Source of the DNA: Stromatinia cepivora
Lineage: Eukaryota > Ascomycota > Leotiomycetes > Helotiales > Sclerotiniaceae
Length of the DNA stretch: 64,000 bases
NCBI GenBank assembly: GCA_014898415.1
Contig: RCTD01000022.1
Coordinates: forward strand, 372,001-436,000
Direction: 5' to 3'
This document shows, one piece after another, positions 34,898 through 44,733 of this stretch (the stretch's first letter is position 1; the number at the start of each line of letters is the position of its first letter). The notes beneath the pieces are model-generated. The model did not search any database and was not told the origin of the DNA. It saw only the letters and a program-made list of their open reading frames with translations. The translations under genes were made by a program, and so were the position numbers.

Positions 34898-36748
34898 TTG
34901 AATATGTCGACGTCCTTGCCACGATTGATCCCCAACTCAATCATTCTATCTAGTACTTGTTTGCGAAGTACGTTTCACAATATTACCATAGTATCACGTC
35001 GATATGGATCAAACTCCACCTCAAGACCTTTGCGACCCGCTACCGATGACGACCGAAGGAGAATCTATATTATGGGGTCGAGTCCTCAAGCGAAGTTCAT
35101 TGCACATGCTCTAGCATCTTTGCCCAATCCTCCACCAATCACATTTCTTGCATTTAAACTTGATCAGTTTAGCGACTTCGAACTTCAGGGTGGGAAGCTT
35201 ACGATGAAATATCAAGCCAGGAACTTTGAAAAAAGCGTGGTTTCTGGAGTAGGTATGGAGGTCGTTTCGGCCGTATTATCGGATATTTCATTGAGTAAAG
35301 GGGGCTTGAGGCGCGTAATGAAATCTGGGGTGCGACTTGTCACCACACTCGACCCATTAGACGAACGGGATCGCAAATACCTCAATAACTCACCAGACCG
35401 GATTGAATCTGATGTACATGACGGCGGAAGTCTTTCCGATGAATCTTTCCAAGGTCCAAATTATGATGGAAGACTTCGAAGATTACTTTTAGCTGATACG
35501 GAAATGCGACCTATCTACAACCTAATATGTTCGGTTAGAGATCATCTACTGCTAAAATGTATTGAAGAAATTACCTATCGGTTGGCTCAAGATTCTAGTA
35601 TCATGATTGAATCTCGCAGTATTGGTTTGATGGAGGAGTTGACGAAGCGTTTCTCTGGAGAAGCATGTCCACCAAGTTTCTTTACTATGTCTCTTAAACT
35701 GTCACTCGCAAACACTCCTGATAATTGGCATAATGTCTCTTCTGTTGCATTGCCCATACGAGGTGAGCGCGTTATTAAATACCAGAAAGACTTCACGGCA
35801 GGCCCTAAAGCTATCGATTCAAACGTCGAAGAAGAAACTCATTCCACAAAGCTATACACCACGATGGTTGGGGCTTTGATGATAGAAGGTTCTGGACTTC
35901 ATTACACTGACTACCCTATGGTGTCAGCCAGCAGAGCTTCACGTCAATCTGCAGCTCGCCGACAGAACTGTTCCTATTATATGTTGCAACTTCTCAGAAA
36001 TGCTTTCAACAATCAATCGCTTGGAGTTTATAGTCACGCATGGGACGATTTGCAAACTCGCATAAATACATTGAAATCGGTGATATCTTTTGAAGTGTTG
36101 CTATTAGTCTCTATTGAATTTGAGTGCAAATGGACTGAATTGTTGGAAACAAAGGAACGGCGAAAACTGATCATCAAGCTAATGGTGGAAGCGTTCAATG
36201 CCCTTAAGGAAGACCTTCCAGTAGGTGTTGATCTTAATGTACTAGCAAAGTGGATATCGATTTATCACAAAAAGTTCACTGTCGGATCATTTCCGTCCGC
36301 CCTCATAGATATTGCAAATGGCCATACAGAATTGTATGATGTGTTGTGGGTTATAAACCGAGGCAAGCGATCAAGACCACCAGCGTACTGCCCAGAACAC
36401 GAAAGAATTGTGCAGCTCGCCAAGGATAGAGCGAAGATCCAGAAAGAACGTGACACAGAGCGTCTCGAGAAAGAATACGCAGATAGAACCCAGGAACGAC
36501 GCAATGCAAAGTTCGGAATTTGAAATCTCCACGTTACCACACCCGACCCATTTGGTGGTGTTGAGAGATTGAGTAAACTGGAATATAAGCGACAGAAAAA
36601 GGAAAGGCGTATCAAAGAGAGCCTTGGGAAACAAGAAATGCCTGTTAACTACGCTACTCCGCAAATCCAGAAGTTAGGGTCTTCGGAACAAAAACCAGTC
36701 TCAGCAAGTGACAACAGCGATACGTCCTCCGTCAGAACATCACATTAA
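34898..36748 (+). CDS. Ketopantoate reductase-like (ApbA/PanE-type) mitochondrial protein with an in-frame TGA
   Basis: A 541-codon frame ends at TGA 36521-36523, and the same frame continues open for 74 further codons to TAA 36746-36748. The N-terminus (SLPRLIPNSIILSSTCLRST ... RRYGSNSTSRPLRP) looks like a mitochondrial presequence. RRIYIMGSSPQAKFIAHALA resembles the nucleotide-binding start of ketopantoate-reductase relatives, including the fungal Cbs2-like mitochondrial group. The usual GxGxxG is altered (MGSSPQ), so catalysis is doubtful. The middle has a long variable insert; the C-terminal ApbA-like helices include RASRQSAARRQN. After the TGA the peptide DPFGGVERLSKLEYKRQKKE continues the charged tail and looks coding. 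Whether the true end is 36523 or 36748 cannot be settled here. No intron is needed. Confidence 0.65.
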
Positions 36749-37875
36749 ACTTTTGATTTCCATATATACATAGTCAAGTAGCTTGACATCGGAAATTCAT
36801 CCAGGACCTTGCGTAGCTACACTCCGCGATTAGCTTTCGAAGAACCATCAATTAAAGGTTGCTAGATGTAATGGTATCTTGAGCAATTTGTGTTACGGGA
36901 CGAATGAGTAACCACTTCGCTTCGATGATGGCCTGGTGCTGGACATCAGCAAATTACTCAACACTGACAACCACAACAATGCCTAGAGCTCATCGATCTA
37001 GATGCTATAACATCGTCATATCTACTTCCTGATCATTTAATCGTCGATGTTACATTTATCTCGGACTTTGAATGCCTAACTGATCATATCAGATTTGAAA
37101 CCAAGGTATCCAGTAGTCTAGACTGTAATCAAACAATGGAAAACTTTTGGATTCCTGGATTTGTTTGAGACATTCAAATCAATTAAAATGTTTAAATTCT
37201 TTTAAAATTTTAAATTAAATACAATTAAAATATTTAAACTATTTGAAACATTGAATTATATTCAAACACTCAAAGAATTTCGTTGAAAACTTAGATCTAG
37301 TCTGCCAATCCGGATCACTGGATACCCTGTTTGAAACCGCTATATTGCATGATTTTTTCCGCGTGCTTTCCAAAAATGCATACTCATACCACGCAATTTT
37401 TCCTTTCCCCTTGAATGGCATGTCATCACCACTAGAATCCAAAAATCTCAAGCCCATTGAAAGATGATAAGAGATATCTAGATAATGAAAGTATTACTCA
37501 TATCCCATTTCTGATTGACTCTTACAACATAATAGTGACTCGCGACAAACCTTTGTCGGAAAGGTTGGAATCAACACGCATCGTTTTACTGGCTACTTTC
37601 TAGATTTGGAATTGTTCCATTCCGCCAAATCATCAAGTATCTAGATCTTTTCGCTTGAGTTCCAAGCTCCTACTATGTAAAATATCACGCGCGAACAAAA
37701 TTCACCACAAGTAACACAAGCAACAACGCGATTTATGGTGATATGTACAATTTTCAAGCAGAAGGCTATAAATATGAAACAGGGTATTTATAACTTCGAA
37801 TAAAAAGTCTAATAAATAAAGAAAATATCGCGGGGATTATCCGCGAGTGAATCATCAAGCTGCTAAGATAGGGAT
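36749..37875. other. Intergenic with one MITE
   Basis: Apart from the MITE at 37102-37329 no gene or RNA was recognised. Confidence 0.5.
37102..37329. mobile_element. hAT-like MITE copy 4 (long form, perfect target duplication)
   Basis: 228-bp element flanked by identical 8-bp TTTGAAAC at 37094-37101 and 37330-37337. The left end is CAAGGTATCCAGTAGTCTAG; the right end reversed is CAGGGTATCCAGTGATCCGG. The interior is very AT-rich with repeated AATTAAAAT/TTTAAAT blocks and no coding frame. The 8-bp duplication and CA-start terminal repeat indicate hAT-type mobilisation. Confidence 0.85.
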
Positions 37876-40001
37876 CTACGCGAGAGCGCTGTAAGGGGCA
37901 ATACCAGGGAAGTATGATGCTGGATGAGTTGGGATGGGAATACTTTTTGTGATACCCAGACCTGAGGTGATTTCTCCCGGCATCGTGGTGTAGGCGTATG
38001 AACTAGATGATGAGTTAGTTTTATGTCTTGATGACCTCGAAAGAGAATAAGAGGGGGGGGGAATAAAAACTTACGCAGTAGGAACGGAAGTAACAGTTCC
38101 AGTCGAAGTATACGTAGTATAAGTAGTACCCGTCTTAAGACAAGGACCGCTTCCATAAGCGTTATTACACTTATACAATACGGAACTTCCAACATCAGTC
38201 CAGATATAGAAAGCTGAGATGGTGATATCTTTGCAAGGAACACCTGAGGGACATAATAATTGGATAGGAGCTCTAGCTGCACCGTTTGCGCAAGTGCCTT
38301 GCCAGTGGGAAAATGACAGACCGCTGTACGTGACACCGTTGCCGGCAACAACGGATTGGCCTGACCAGGCGGTGTCGATATCGAGGGTATAGGCGTTGCT
38401 GTGCCCCATAAAATTGTTGAATGTAGCGCTGGAGAACGTACCGGAGCCACCGTTGGATTTGATCAACATCATTTGGTTGCAGTTTTGGGAGTAGACGTGG
38501 TTATATTCGACATTGGAGATTGCTTGGAAAAGTGTTAGGCGAAGAATGAAATCAAGGAGTGAAATGAAGCTTACCAGTGTCAGCACCAAGGCTTCCGATA
38601 GCTGAACCTCCTGACCAGTTACAGAAGATGTTCTCAACTAATATATGGCTGGCGGGACTCTGCAAAGAAATTAGATAATGTAAGGTAGTGGTAGGGTGCT
38701 CAATAAGTCCGGACTGGTATGGTCCAATTTTTGTGTCACCGCCTTGATTTTGCTACTAATTATTCTGCCCACACAAATTAATTGTTGCGAGCGAGGGCGG
38801 TGAAACAAAAATTAGACCATATACCTCCGTAAGTTTTTCAATGATCGAAATTCTTTCAATATTTCAATCGATTTGAATATCCCAAATGAACTCAGGAATC
38901 CAAAAGTTTCTCATTGTTGGATTGCAGTCCGGACTATTGGATACCCTGGGAAGTGGGGACAATAAAGGATATCGTACCTTGACTGTAACACATTCATCTT
39001 TATTGGTGACTTCAATATCATGTGCCCAGATGTTGACTCCCCAAATATCAACACCGTCTAAACCACCTTCATTACCACCACGAATGACTAAATTGTATAC
39101 TTCTCCATCTGTGCAGGTATCGAGTGTCATGTGGAAGGCAGGAGCTAGTAGAAAGAATTAGCATGAGGGAACTATGATTTTGTCAACTTAGGAAATACTT
39201 ACAGTCGACCAAGACAATGCCATGCACAGAAAAACTGGTAACCTGATAAAGACGCAAGATTCTTGGACCGTATGTGCCCGCTATAGATATCGTTAGCATA
39301 CGGAGGTATATCGTCTAATTTTTGTCTCACCACCTTGATTTTGCCAACCAAATTATTCTGCCCAAGCAAATTAATTGTTGCGAGCGAGGGCGGTGAGACA
39401 AAATTAGACCTATATACCTCCGTAGATTCAAATGCTTAAATGTTGGTTGGGCTACTAACCTGAATGAAAGACATAGCCGTAACCCTGGATAGCACCCTGA
39501 GAGTTACCACTGTAAAATTCGAAATCGGTTGTGTGCTCGACGAAGATCATGTTCCCTGAAGCAGTCCTAGCAAGAAAATATGTCAATAAGTGTCATGATT
39601 AGTTGATCAATGAGGTGATTTCGTACCCAGTTCGATAAATTGTTCCTTCCAAGTTAATAGAAACGCCAGTTCCTCCTGTGAGGGTGACCCAAGTGCCTAG
39701 TCCATAGCTTCCAGTAGGAATATAGACTTGAGATAGTCAGTCACCGCACAAATACTAAGCATATGGCAAATCCCCTACCTTCACCTCCAGCTTTACATGC
39801 AGTCCAGGCACTCGAAATAGCAGGGCCATTGTCGGTAGTAGCAGAAGCAACACCTCCATAGTCAAGAATATTACAAATCTTCTTTGCAGCTTTAGAAGCA
39901 GTGCTTGTGGTAGGACCAACGGTACCAGATAATTGTGCAGAAACAAGAGCCGGAAAAGCTAATAGAGAGGTGGCAATGAATGAAAATACAGCAGACTTCA
40001 T
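37876..40001 (-). CDS. Rhamnogalacturonan hydrolase (GH28)
   Basis: Eight exons: 40001-39779, 39726-39627, 39566-39460, 39280-39203, 39144-38978, 38659-38575, 38522-38075, 38002-37876, giving 444 residues, close to characterised fungal rhamnogalacturonases. It starts with a signal peptide ([23 protein letters not shown]). Landmarks: [72 protein letters not shown], the acidic pair in [36 protein letters not shown] and the C-terminal [12 protein letters not shown]. It would hydrolyse the galacturonic acid-rhamnose backbone of pectin outside the cell. Introns are 52, 60, 179, 58, 318, 52 and 72 bp; the two long ones contain MITEs, and all boundaries are GT-AG with family-conserved protein on both sides. 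Confidence 0.93.
38692..38948. mobile_element. hAT-like MITE copy 5 in rhamnogalacturonase intron 5, containing a nested MITE
   Basis: 257 bp. The right end reversed is CAGGGTATCCAATAGTCCGG; the left end is TAGGGTGCTCAATAAGTCCG. The flanks GGTAGTGG (38684-38691) and GGAAGTGG (38949-38956) match at 7 of 8 bases. A second, mariner-like MITE interrupts it at about 38716-38829. Removing the element and one duplication would leave a 53-bp intron. Confidence 0.85.
38716..38829. mobile_element. Mariner-like MITE copy B, nested in the hAT-like MITE
   Basis: Interior almost identical to the copy at 39301-39422: AATTAATTGTTGCGAGCGAG and GGCGGTGAAACAAAAATTAG are shared. The right end is ATATACCTCCG followed by TA; the left end has lost or mutated the outer ACGGAGG. 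The left boundary is approximate. Confidence 0.75.
39301..39422. mobile_element. Mariner-like MITE copy A in rhamnogalacturonase intron 3
   Basis: 122 bp with terminal inverted repeats of about 30 bp: the left starts CGGAGGTATATCGTCTAATT and the right, reversed, CGGAGGTATATAGGTCTAAT. It is flanked by TA on both sides (39299-39300, 39423-39424), the duplication of Tc1/mariner-type insertion. There is no coding capacity. The host intron would be 55 bp without it. Confidence 0.85.
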
Positions 40002-40129
40002 TTTGAAAAGGATGAGAGGTAAGGACGAAAACACAATGCACAAGGAAGTATAGATCAGCGTAATGGCGATATGGATACGTTTAAATATTCCGAGTATCAA
40101 AAGTATCTAGCACTTTAGGCTCCCACTAT

Positions 40130-40505
40130 CAAAGATATCTACCCAGTATTTTCGGGGTAGCTGAACCGCGGATAGAGAATCGCGAACGAACCTTGTCGGC
40201 AGGTTATCCAATAGTCCGGACTACAGTCCAACAATAAGAAACTTTTCAATTCCTGAATTTGTTTGGGATATTCAAATCAATTGAAATATTAAATTATAAT
40301 CCGGACTATTGGATACCCTGCCTTGTCGTTCATCCTGTCAAGTGAGTTTGGATAGATAGACCTAGTATTTTCAGGGTAGAACCATGAGCAAACTTTAATC
40401 GTTCATCCTATCAAATGATTTTGGGATAGATCTAGCATTTTCGGTATATCTGTGACCGACCAGTGAACGACTGACTTTGTTCACCATCCTGCAAAGTGGT
40501 TCGAG
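40130..40505. repeat. Three degenerate tandem units of about 75-100 bp, interrupted by a MITE
   Basis: Units share the order (C)TAGTATTTTCGGGGTAG, then a CGTTCATCCTGTCAA-like segment, then GTTTGGATAGAT. They start near 40140, 40370 and 40429. The MITE at 40200-40320 splits the first unit; its CCTTGTCG target is the unit's own sequence. Confidence 0.6.
40200..40320. mobile_element. hAT-like MITE copy 6 (short form)
   Basis: 121 bp. The left end is CAGGTTATCCAATAGTCCGG; the right end reversed is CAGGGTATCCAATAGTCCGG, so the terminal repeat differs at one base in twenty. CCTTGTCG is present at 40191-40198 and 40321-40328, with one extra G beside the left copy. This is the clearest short member. 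Confidence 0.9.
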
Positions 40506-41420
40506 ATATAGAAAGTGTATAGCAAATCTTCTTTCCAACCAATTATCATCGGCTAGGCGGAAGGATACTACCTTATGACTGCTTCAAAATACTAAGAATA
40601 GTACCAGACTGTGGGCCCGTGGCCCGTGGTGGGTCCATGTTCATCCAAGATGTATGATGTAGTAAGATAGAAACAGCAGGAAAATACTTACCGGAAAAAT
40701 TCCGCTTTTGCACCTTATCGTTCTTCCGGAGATTAACCCTTTTTTCGAATGATTGAAACGAAGGCGGGGTGTATTGAGAATCTTTACTTAAGAAATCTGT
40801 ATTCATAATATAGCTTTGCGAAAAAGGGAAATGAACCCGTGGATCCGTGATTCCGGACCTCACTGTAGGTGGAGAAACTTCACAACATTTCTCCGAATCC
40901 CATCAGCCAAGAAATCACAACTGTGGGGGAAACCTGGGGAAATTCTGGGGTAAATGACGAAATAGATGTAAATTTTTGACCACTTGCTGGTTACGCAGTA
41001 GGTACTAAATTAATTAATTATTAATTAATCGCTGACTGTCGGTAAACGGGGCTTCTAGGGCTAGCTATATGTACTGCAACCCAAGCTAAGTACACCAGCG
41101 GGGCCATAACCAAAAAAAAAAGATTCATTTCCATCCGCAAACCTAACTACAAGATAAGCAAACTCCAATGTTAAGATACCAGTTGTAAATGGGATATGTC
41201 GCCGCCATAGCGAAATATTTGATTCCTACCAAAGAACCCTTCATTCAATTACCTAACCCGACCACAAAAAAGAACTCTAATTAAGCTTTCTTAGTATCCT
41301 TGATCGGAATGCAGGGAGTGCCTACAGGGTTACTTGGTAATATTAAGAACCACGACCTCAGTGAAATAAGTCAAAGTATGTGCCCGCGTGATTAATCTGC
41401 ATTGTAATCTAAAAGAGATC

Positions 41421-42165
41421 TCATCTCCGAGACTTCCGAGCGGGCGAAAAAGTCTGCTTCTGGTAAGTTCTCCTCTTGACGGCGCTTAGATGCTGCTCCG
41501 ATTGTCCTCGATGGGGTGAAGATGGCATTTGTCGGTACACATAACCTCCAGCTCTTCTAACGCGCTTGCGTTTGACGCTGAAACATGTTTTAGTGAGGAT
41601 ATATGCCGAAGACATATCACTAGGTTGGTGTTCTGAGCTCTCAAGAGCGTGTAGAAGGGCATCGAATTTTGTTCCAGTACTAGTCTAGATGCTTTCAAGA
41701 CCCAAGTGTATGAATGCGCTTTCGGATGCAGTTCCATGGTGATGTCCGTCAGAGCTTCGTGAAGCTTTTCAACATCGTCGTTGGCGCCAACTAGCAGTTG
41801 CAAGGCATCGTATATCTTGCTAACGATTTCACTGCGGCGCAGCTTCGTGTGTTCCTTGAAAGCAGGGTTATTCATGGCTTTTAGACGACAATATTGGGTC
41901 AAAATGTCTGCATAGGGCTCACCCAGTCCTAAAAATTCGCACTTAACATAATCACTTCTGATCCATGAATTAGCGTTTACTTACCGCAGTGCAAACGGAA
42001 ATGCATAAGACCATAATTCAAGTTGCTCAAAGAGTCCTCAAAGGCTAAAACGGGTTGGAAAGTGAAAAGACTGATCATAGAGGCAAGAAAGCATTTTAGA
42101 AATTCGTGACTCCGCAGATGCTGTTTCAAACAGATGCTGGTGGTGGTACAGCTGTAAGTTCTCAA
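41421..42165 (-). pseudogene. Fragment of an uncharacterised gene
   Basis: An upstream exon-like frame (42165-41977, ending NLNYGLMHFRLHC) joins through a good 59-bp-class intron (donor GTAAGT, acceptor TTTTTAG) to 41902-41486 and reads GLGEPYADILTQYCRLKAMN and further charged, helical sequence. Downstream the frame ends SSI-stop, while an overlapping frame (41615-41421) reads a basic tail (KRKRVRRAGGYVYRQMPSSP). No convincing start exon was found and the end is ambiguous, so this is either an incomplete model or a decaying gene. Family not recognised. Confidence 0.4.
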
Positions 42166-42334
42166 TTCGCGTCAATACATGGTGATATTGGCTGGGTTAA
42201 CAGTATTCCGTCAAGTGCATTATTAGGTACAAGTTACTCAATATAGACCCACTAAAGTTTGATCAGCAGTTCGTAAGTCAGAGTACGTCCATCGTACAAC
42301 AAGATTCTGCTCCATTGACCAAGTATGTTAGGCA

Positions 42335-44164
42335 TCATTTGTGGTGCTGAAACAATTTCCAAGGAATTCGAAAAACTAGTGAAAGTAAAGATTCCTATAG
42401 ATGACACAGCGGCAATGGCTCACCCATTACATCGTGGACTTATTCGACAAGGGATATAAAAGAGATTTTGGGCGCCGTAAGAGAGATCCATTCATAACAT
42501 TTACGCTACCAGGATTCACGGATTTCCAGCTGCGATTCGAGCAGGGGGAGATTGAGAAATGCTTGAAAAATCTAATATCAAAACTTATAGCTGCTATCAG
42601 GAACTAAGTAGTTCTTTGACAACAACCCGATCATTTAATTCTTTGTGGAGGTATGACTTGCATCCGTTGAAAAGACGCTAAAGGAAAAATGTGGTTCTTC
42701 GTTGGATATATGACAGCTTGGTGACAACGAGCAGGATATGGCAAAGGGAACGGTACAGCTGTAACTACAGAAACAATTCGTTGAAAACCGTCCTCTTAGG
42801 TATACTGTTGGTATAATTACCAAAATGAAAGTGACTTCTGACATCCGGCGCAGGAAAGGATACAAACAAGAATATCCATGGGAGCATGAAAGGGGCCACA
42901 TTCGCAACACTCTTGTGGTTACCTTTTTAGAAAAGAAGGATCAGCTTGCAGGCCCAAGAAGTCGGTTGAGATTCGAGGAACACAACAATGCTCGCGCGAG
43001 GTACCCGAAGTTACTCGGCATCAATGATGTGAGATCAATGAAGTCATCTACATCAACTACACGCCGAGAAAAGAGGAAGATTTTGGCCTTTCTGCGGCGG
43101 ATGGAAGTTTGTTCAGCAGTGATTCCAGAGTAGTAATTCCAGCGCCCGGAAAATGCTTGACAATTGACTGGCATCCTGCTGCTGACTTAACAAAGCTCGA
43201 AACTGATGATTTTTTTTTTGATAAAGGGGAATCATCGATTAAGTCAAGATATGGAATATACGCGAATCTTACAGACCTCCGTTGCGATTATTATGTGAAG
43301 TATTCTATAGGGAGAGGCTTGGTGGTCTATACTGCGGCTGTTTACTCGAAGAGTCAATCACGGATGTTCAAAAATCTCAGAAAATTTGTCTCGGAGCTTC
43401 GAGTTTGAACAGCTAAAGAAAGAACCCAAAACGAGGCAACAGTAAGCGTAACAACAAAGGACAAGGCGACGACTCCGAAAGACCTCGAAAGACCTCGAAA
43501 GACCTCGAAAGACGGCAACACGCCCGGACTATTAAGTCGTCAAATCCTCCCAAGATCTCCGGAGCAACCTTTCCTAGGATACGTCGCCAGTATGGAGCCT
43601 TTGTGCCGCCAGCATCTGTGGCAGATATCGAAGGATCAGAGATTCAGGCTCAAGATGACTATGACCTTTATGGAGCGTCTCCTCCAAGACGTTTCCCGCC
43701 ATAAAAACCTCTTATTCGTCCTTTGTCGCCCCGGAGAAATGAAGGAACTCCACAGGATCTAACAACATCATTATATTTAATGCTGATCACGTCGAAAATA
43801 TCTCAATTCTGCATTTTCGGTTGGCACATGGCGTTGTATGTATTGTATAGACAGCCCAAAGGCATTGAATGGTGCTTAGAATATATGGATCAATCCCAAC
43901 AACCACGTTGCAGTTTTGACTTTTCCCGTATCAATCTATCCTCTTGGTGGCACCTTCTTCGTGAATGTAGAGTTTAGATCGAAAGTATGTGCGAGTAAAT
44001 TAGAAGATCATTGCCTTGGTTTCCATAAAGATTCGATGATCCCCAAGGTCGATGAACGGCTTCGTTTGGGGTTCAATCATTCGTTCAAGCGTGTTGGATG
44101 CGAGGAAGATCTGTCTTTAGAGCTCTTTAGCACAAGATTCGGACGTCAGTACGGAAAAGACTAG
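42335..44164 (+). pseudogene. Decayed uncharacterised gene with stops and frameshifts
   Basis: A chain of protein-like segments in changing frames. 42401-42607 has DLFDKGYKRDFGRRKRDPFI. 42825-43133 has KGYKQEYPWEHERGHIRNTL. About 43042-43408 has VIYINYTPRKEEDFGLSAAD, then IDWHPAADLTKLETDDFFFD and NLTDLRCDYYVKYSIG. After TGA 43406-43408 the same frame continues, then shifts in a 10-bp tandem repeat (43468-43506) into PPKISGATFPRIRRQYGAFV. That frame meets TAA at 43702-43704 and stays open beyond it (PLIRPLSPRRNEGTPQDL). A last frame at 43916-44164 reads FRSKVCASKLEDHCLGFHKD. Splicing might rescue some joints, but no consistent intron set was found. No known family recognised. Confidence 0.4.
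43468..43506. repeat. 10-bp tandem repeat GAAAGACCTC, four copies
   Basis: The unit length is not a multiple of three, so each gain or loss shifts the reading frame of the surrounding open sequence. Confidence 0.85.
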
Positions 44165-44733
44165 GGTTCTTTCAGAACCGCATAGAGGAAGTGACTGCCT
44201 GGATGTGGTTGTGTACCTTTGGTACTTACGCGTGTTCGGTTCACTACGGAGCGAACTTTTAATTCTGCCCCTAGAATCGCCATTTGTGGTCACCGCCCTC
44301 CTTAACATCAATTTTGAGAGGACATCGAATATCGATATTAATTTTGCACAGAGTAAAGACTTTCTCCGGTTCTCTTATATCTATACATACCTGAATAATT
44401 CTAATTGATGTTTTCAGAGCCCTCAAGTTCCCATGTCTCATAAAGCGGGGTAAGTCTGTACCTTTTCCCGATTTACATGATTGAAAATTAGTGAAAATGA
44501 GTCGAAATGTTACAACTATGTGTAACAGATCAGATGTTGGTTCGCAAAGGCTTTCTCGACACCATTCAGTGATATATGATGCAAATATTCTACCGTCCAT
44601 CAAAAATATCAGCCATTAGAGTTTTCAAACCTCATCAGCATCTTTAGATTCCTACACAACCCTCAACCTGGATGGTGTAATCACAAAGTTGGTCTCAGAT
44701 TGTCACAGCTGTACATACGAATTTTTCGTTGCG
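44165..44733. other. Intergenic upstream of P450
   Basis: No gene supported; short frames on both strands lack features. Confidence 0.45.

Larger units (their letters stand above)
40002..41420. other. Intergenic upstream of rhamnogalacturonase
   Basis: Holds tandem repeats interrupted by a MITE (listed separately). The remainder, 40530-41420, has no supported gene; a minus frame at 40573-40863 lacks recognisable features. A TTAATTAATTATTAATTAAT tract lies at 41010-41029. Confidence 0.5.

Noticed and set aside
9153..36523. RIP (C-to-T at CpA) as the cause of the two in-frame TGA codons
   Set aside because: The codons and their flanks do not show the CpA-to-TpA pattern expected, and both genes lack dense transitions.
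43513..43530. GCCCGGACTATTAAG resembling a MITE terminus
   Set aside because: Single-ended, lies inside an open protein-like frame, and the similarity is only about 10 bases.
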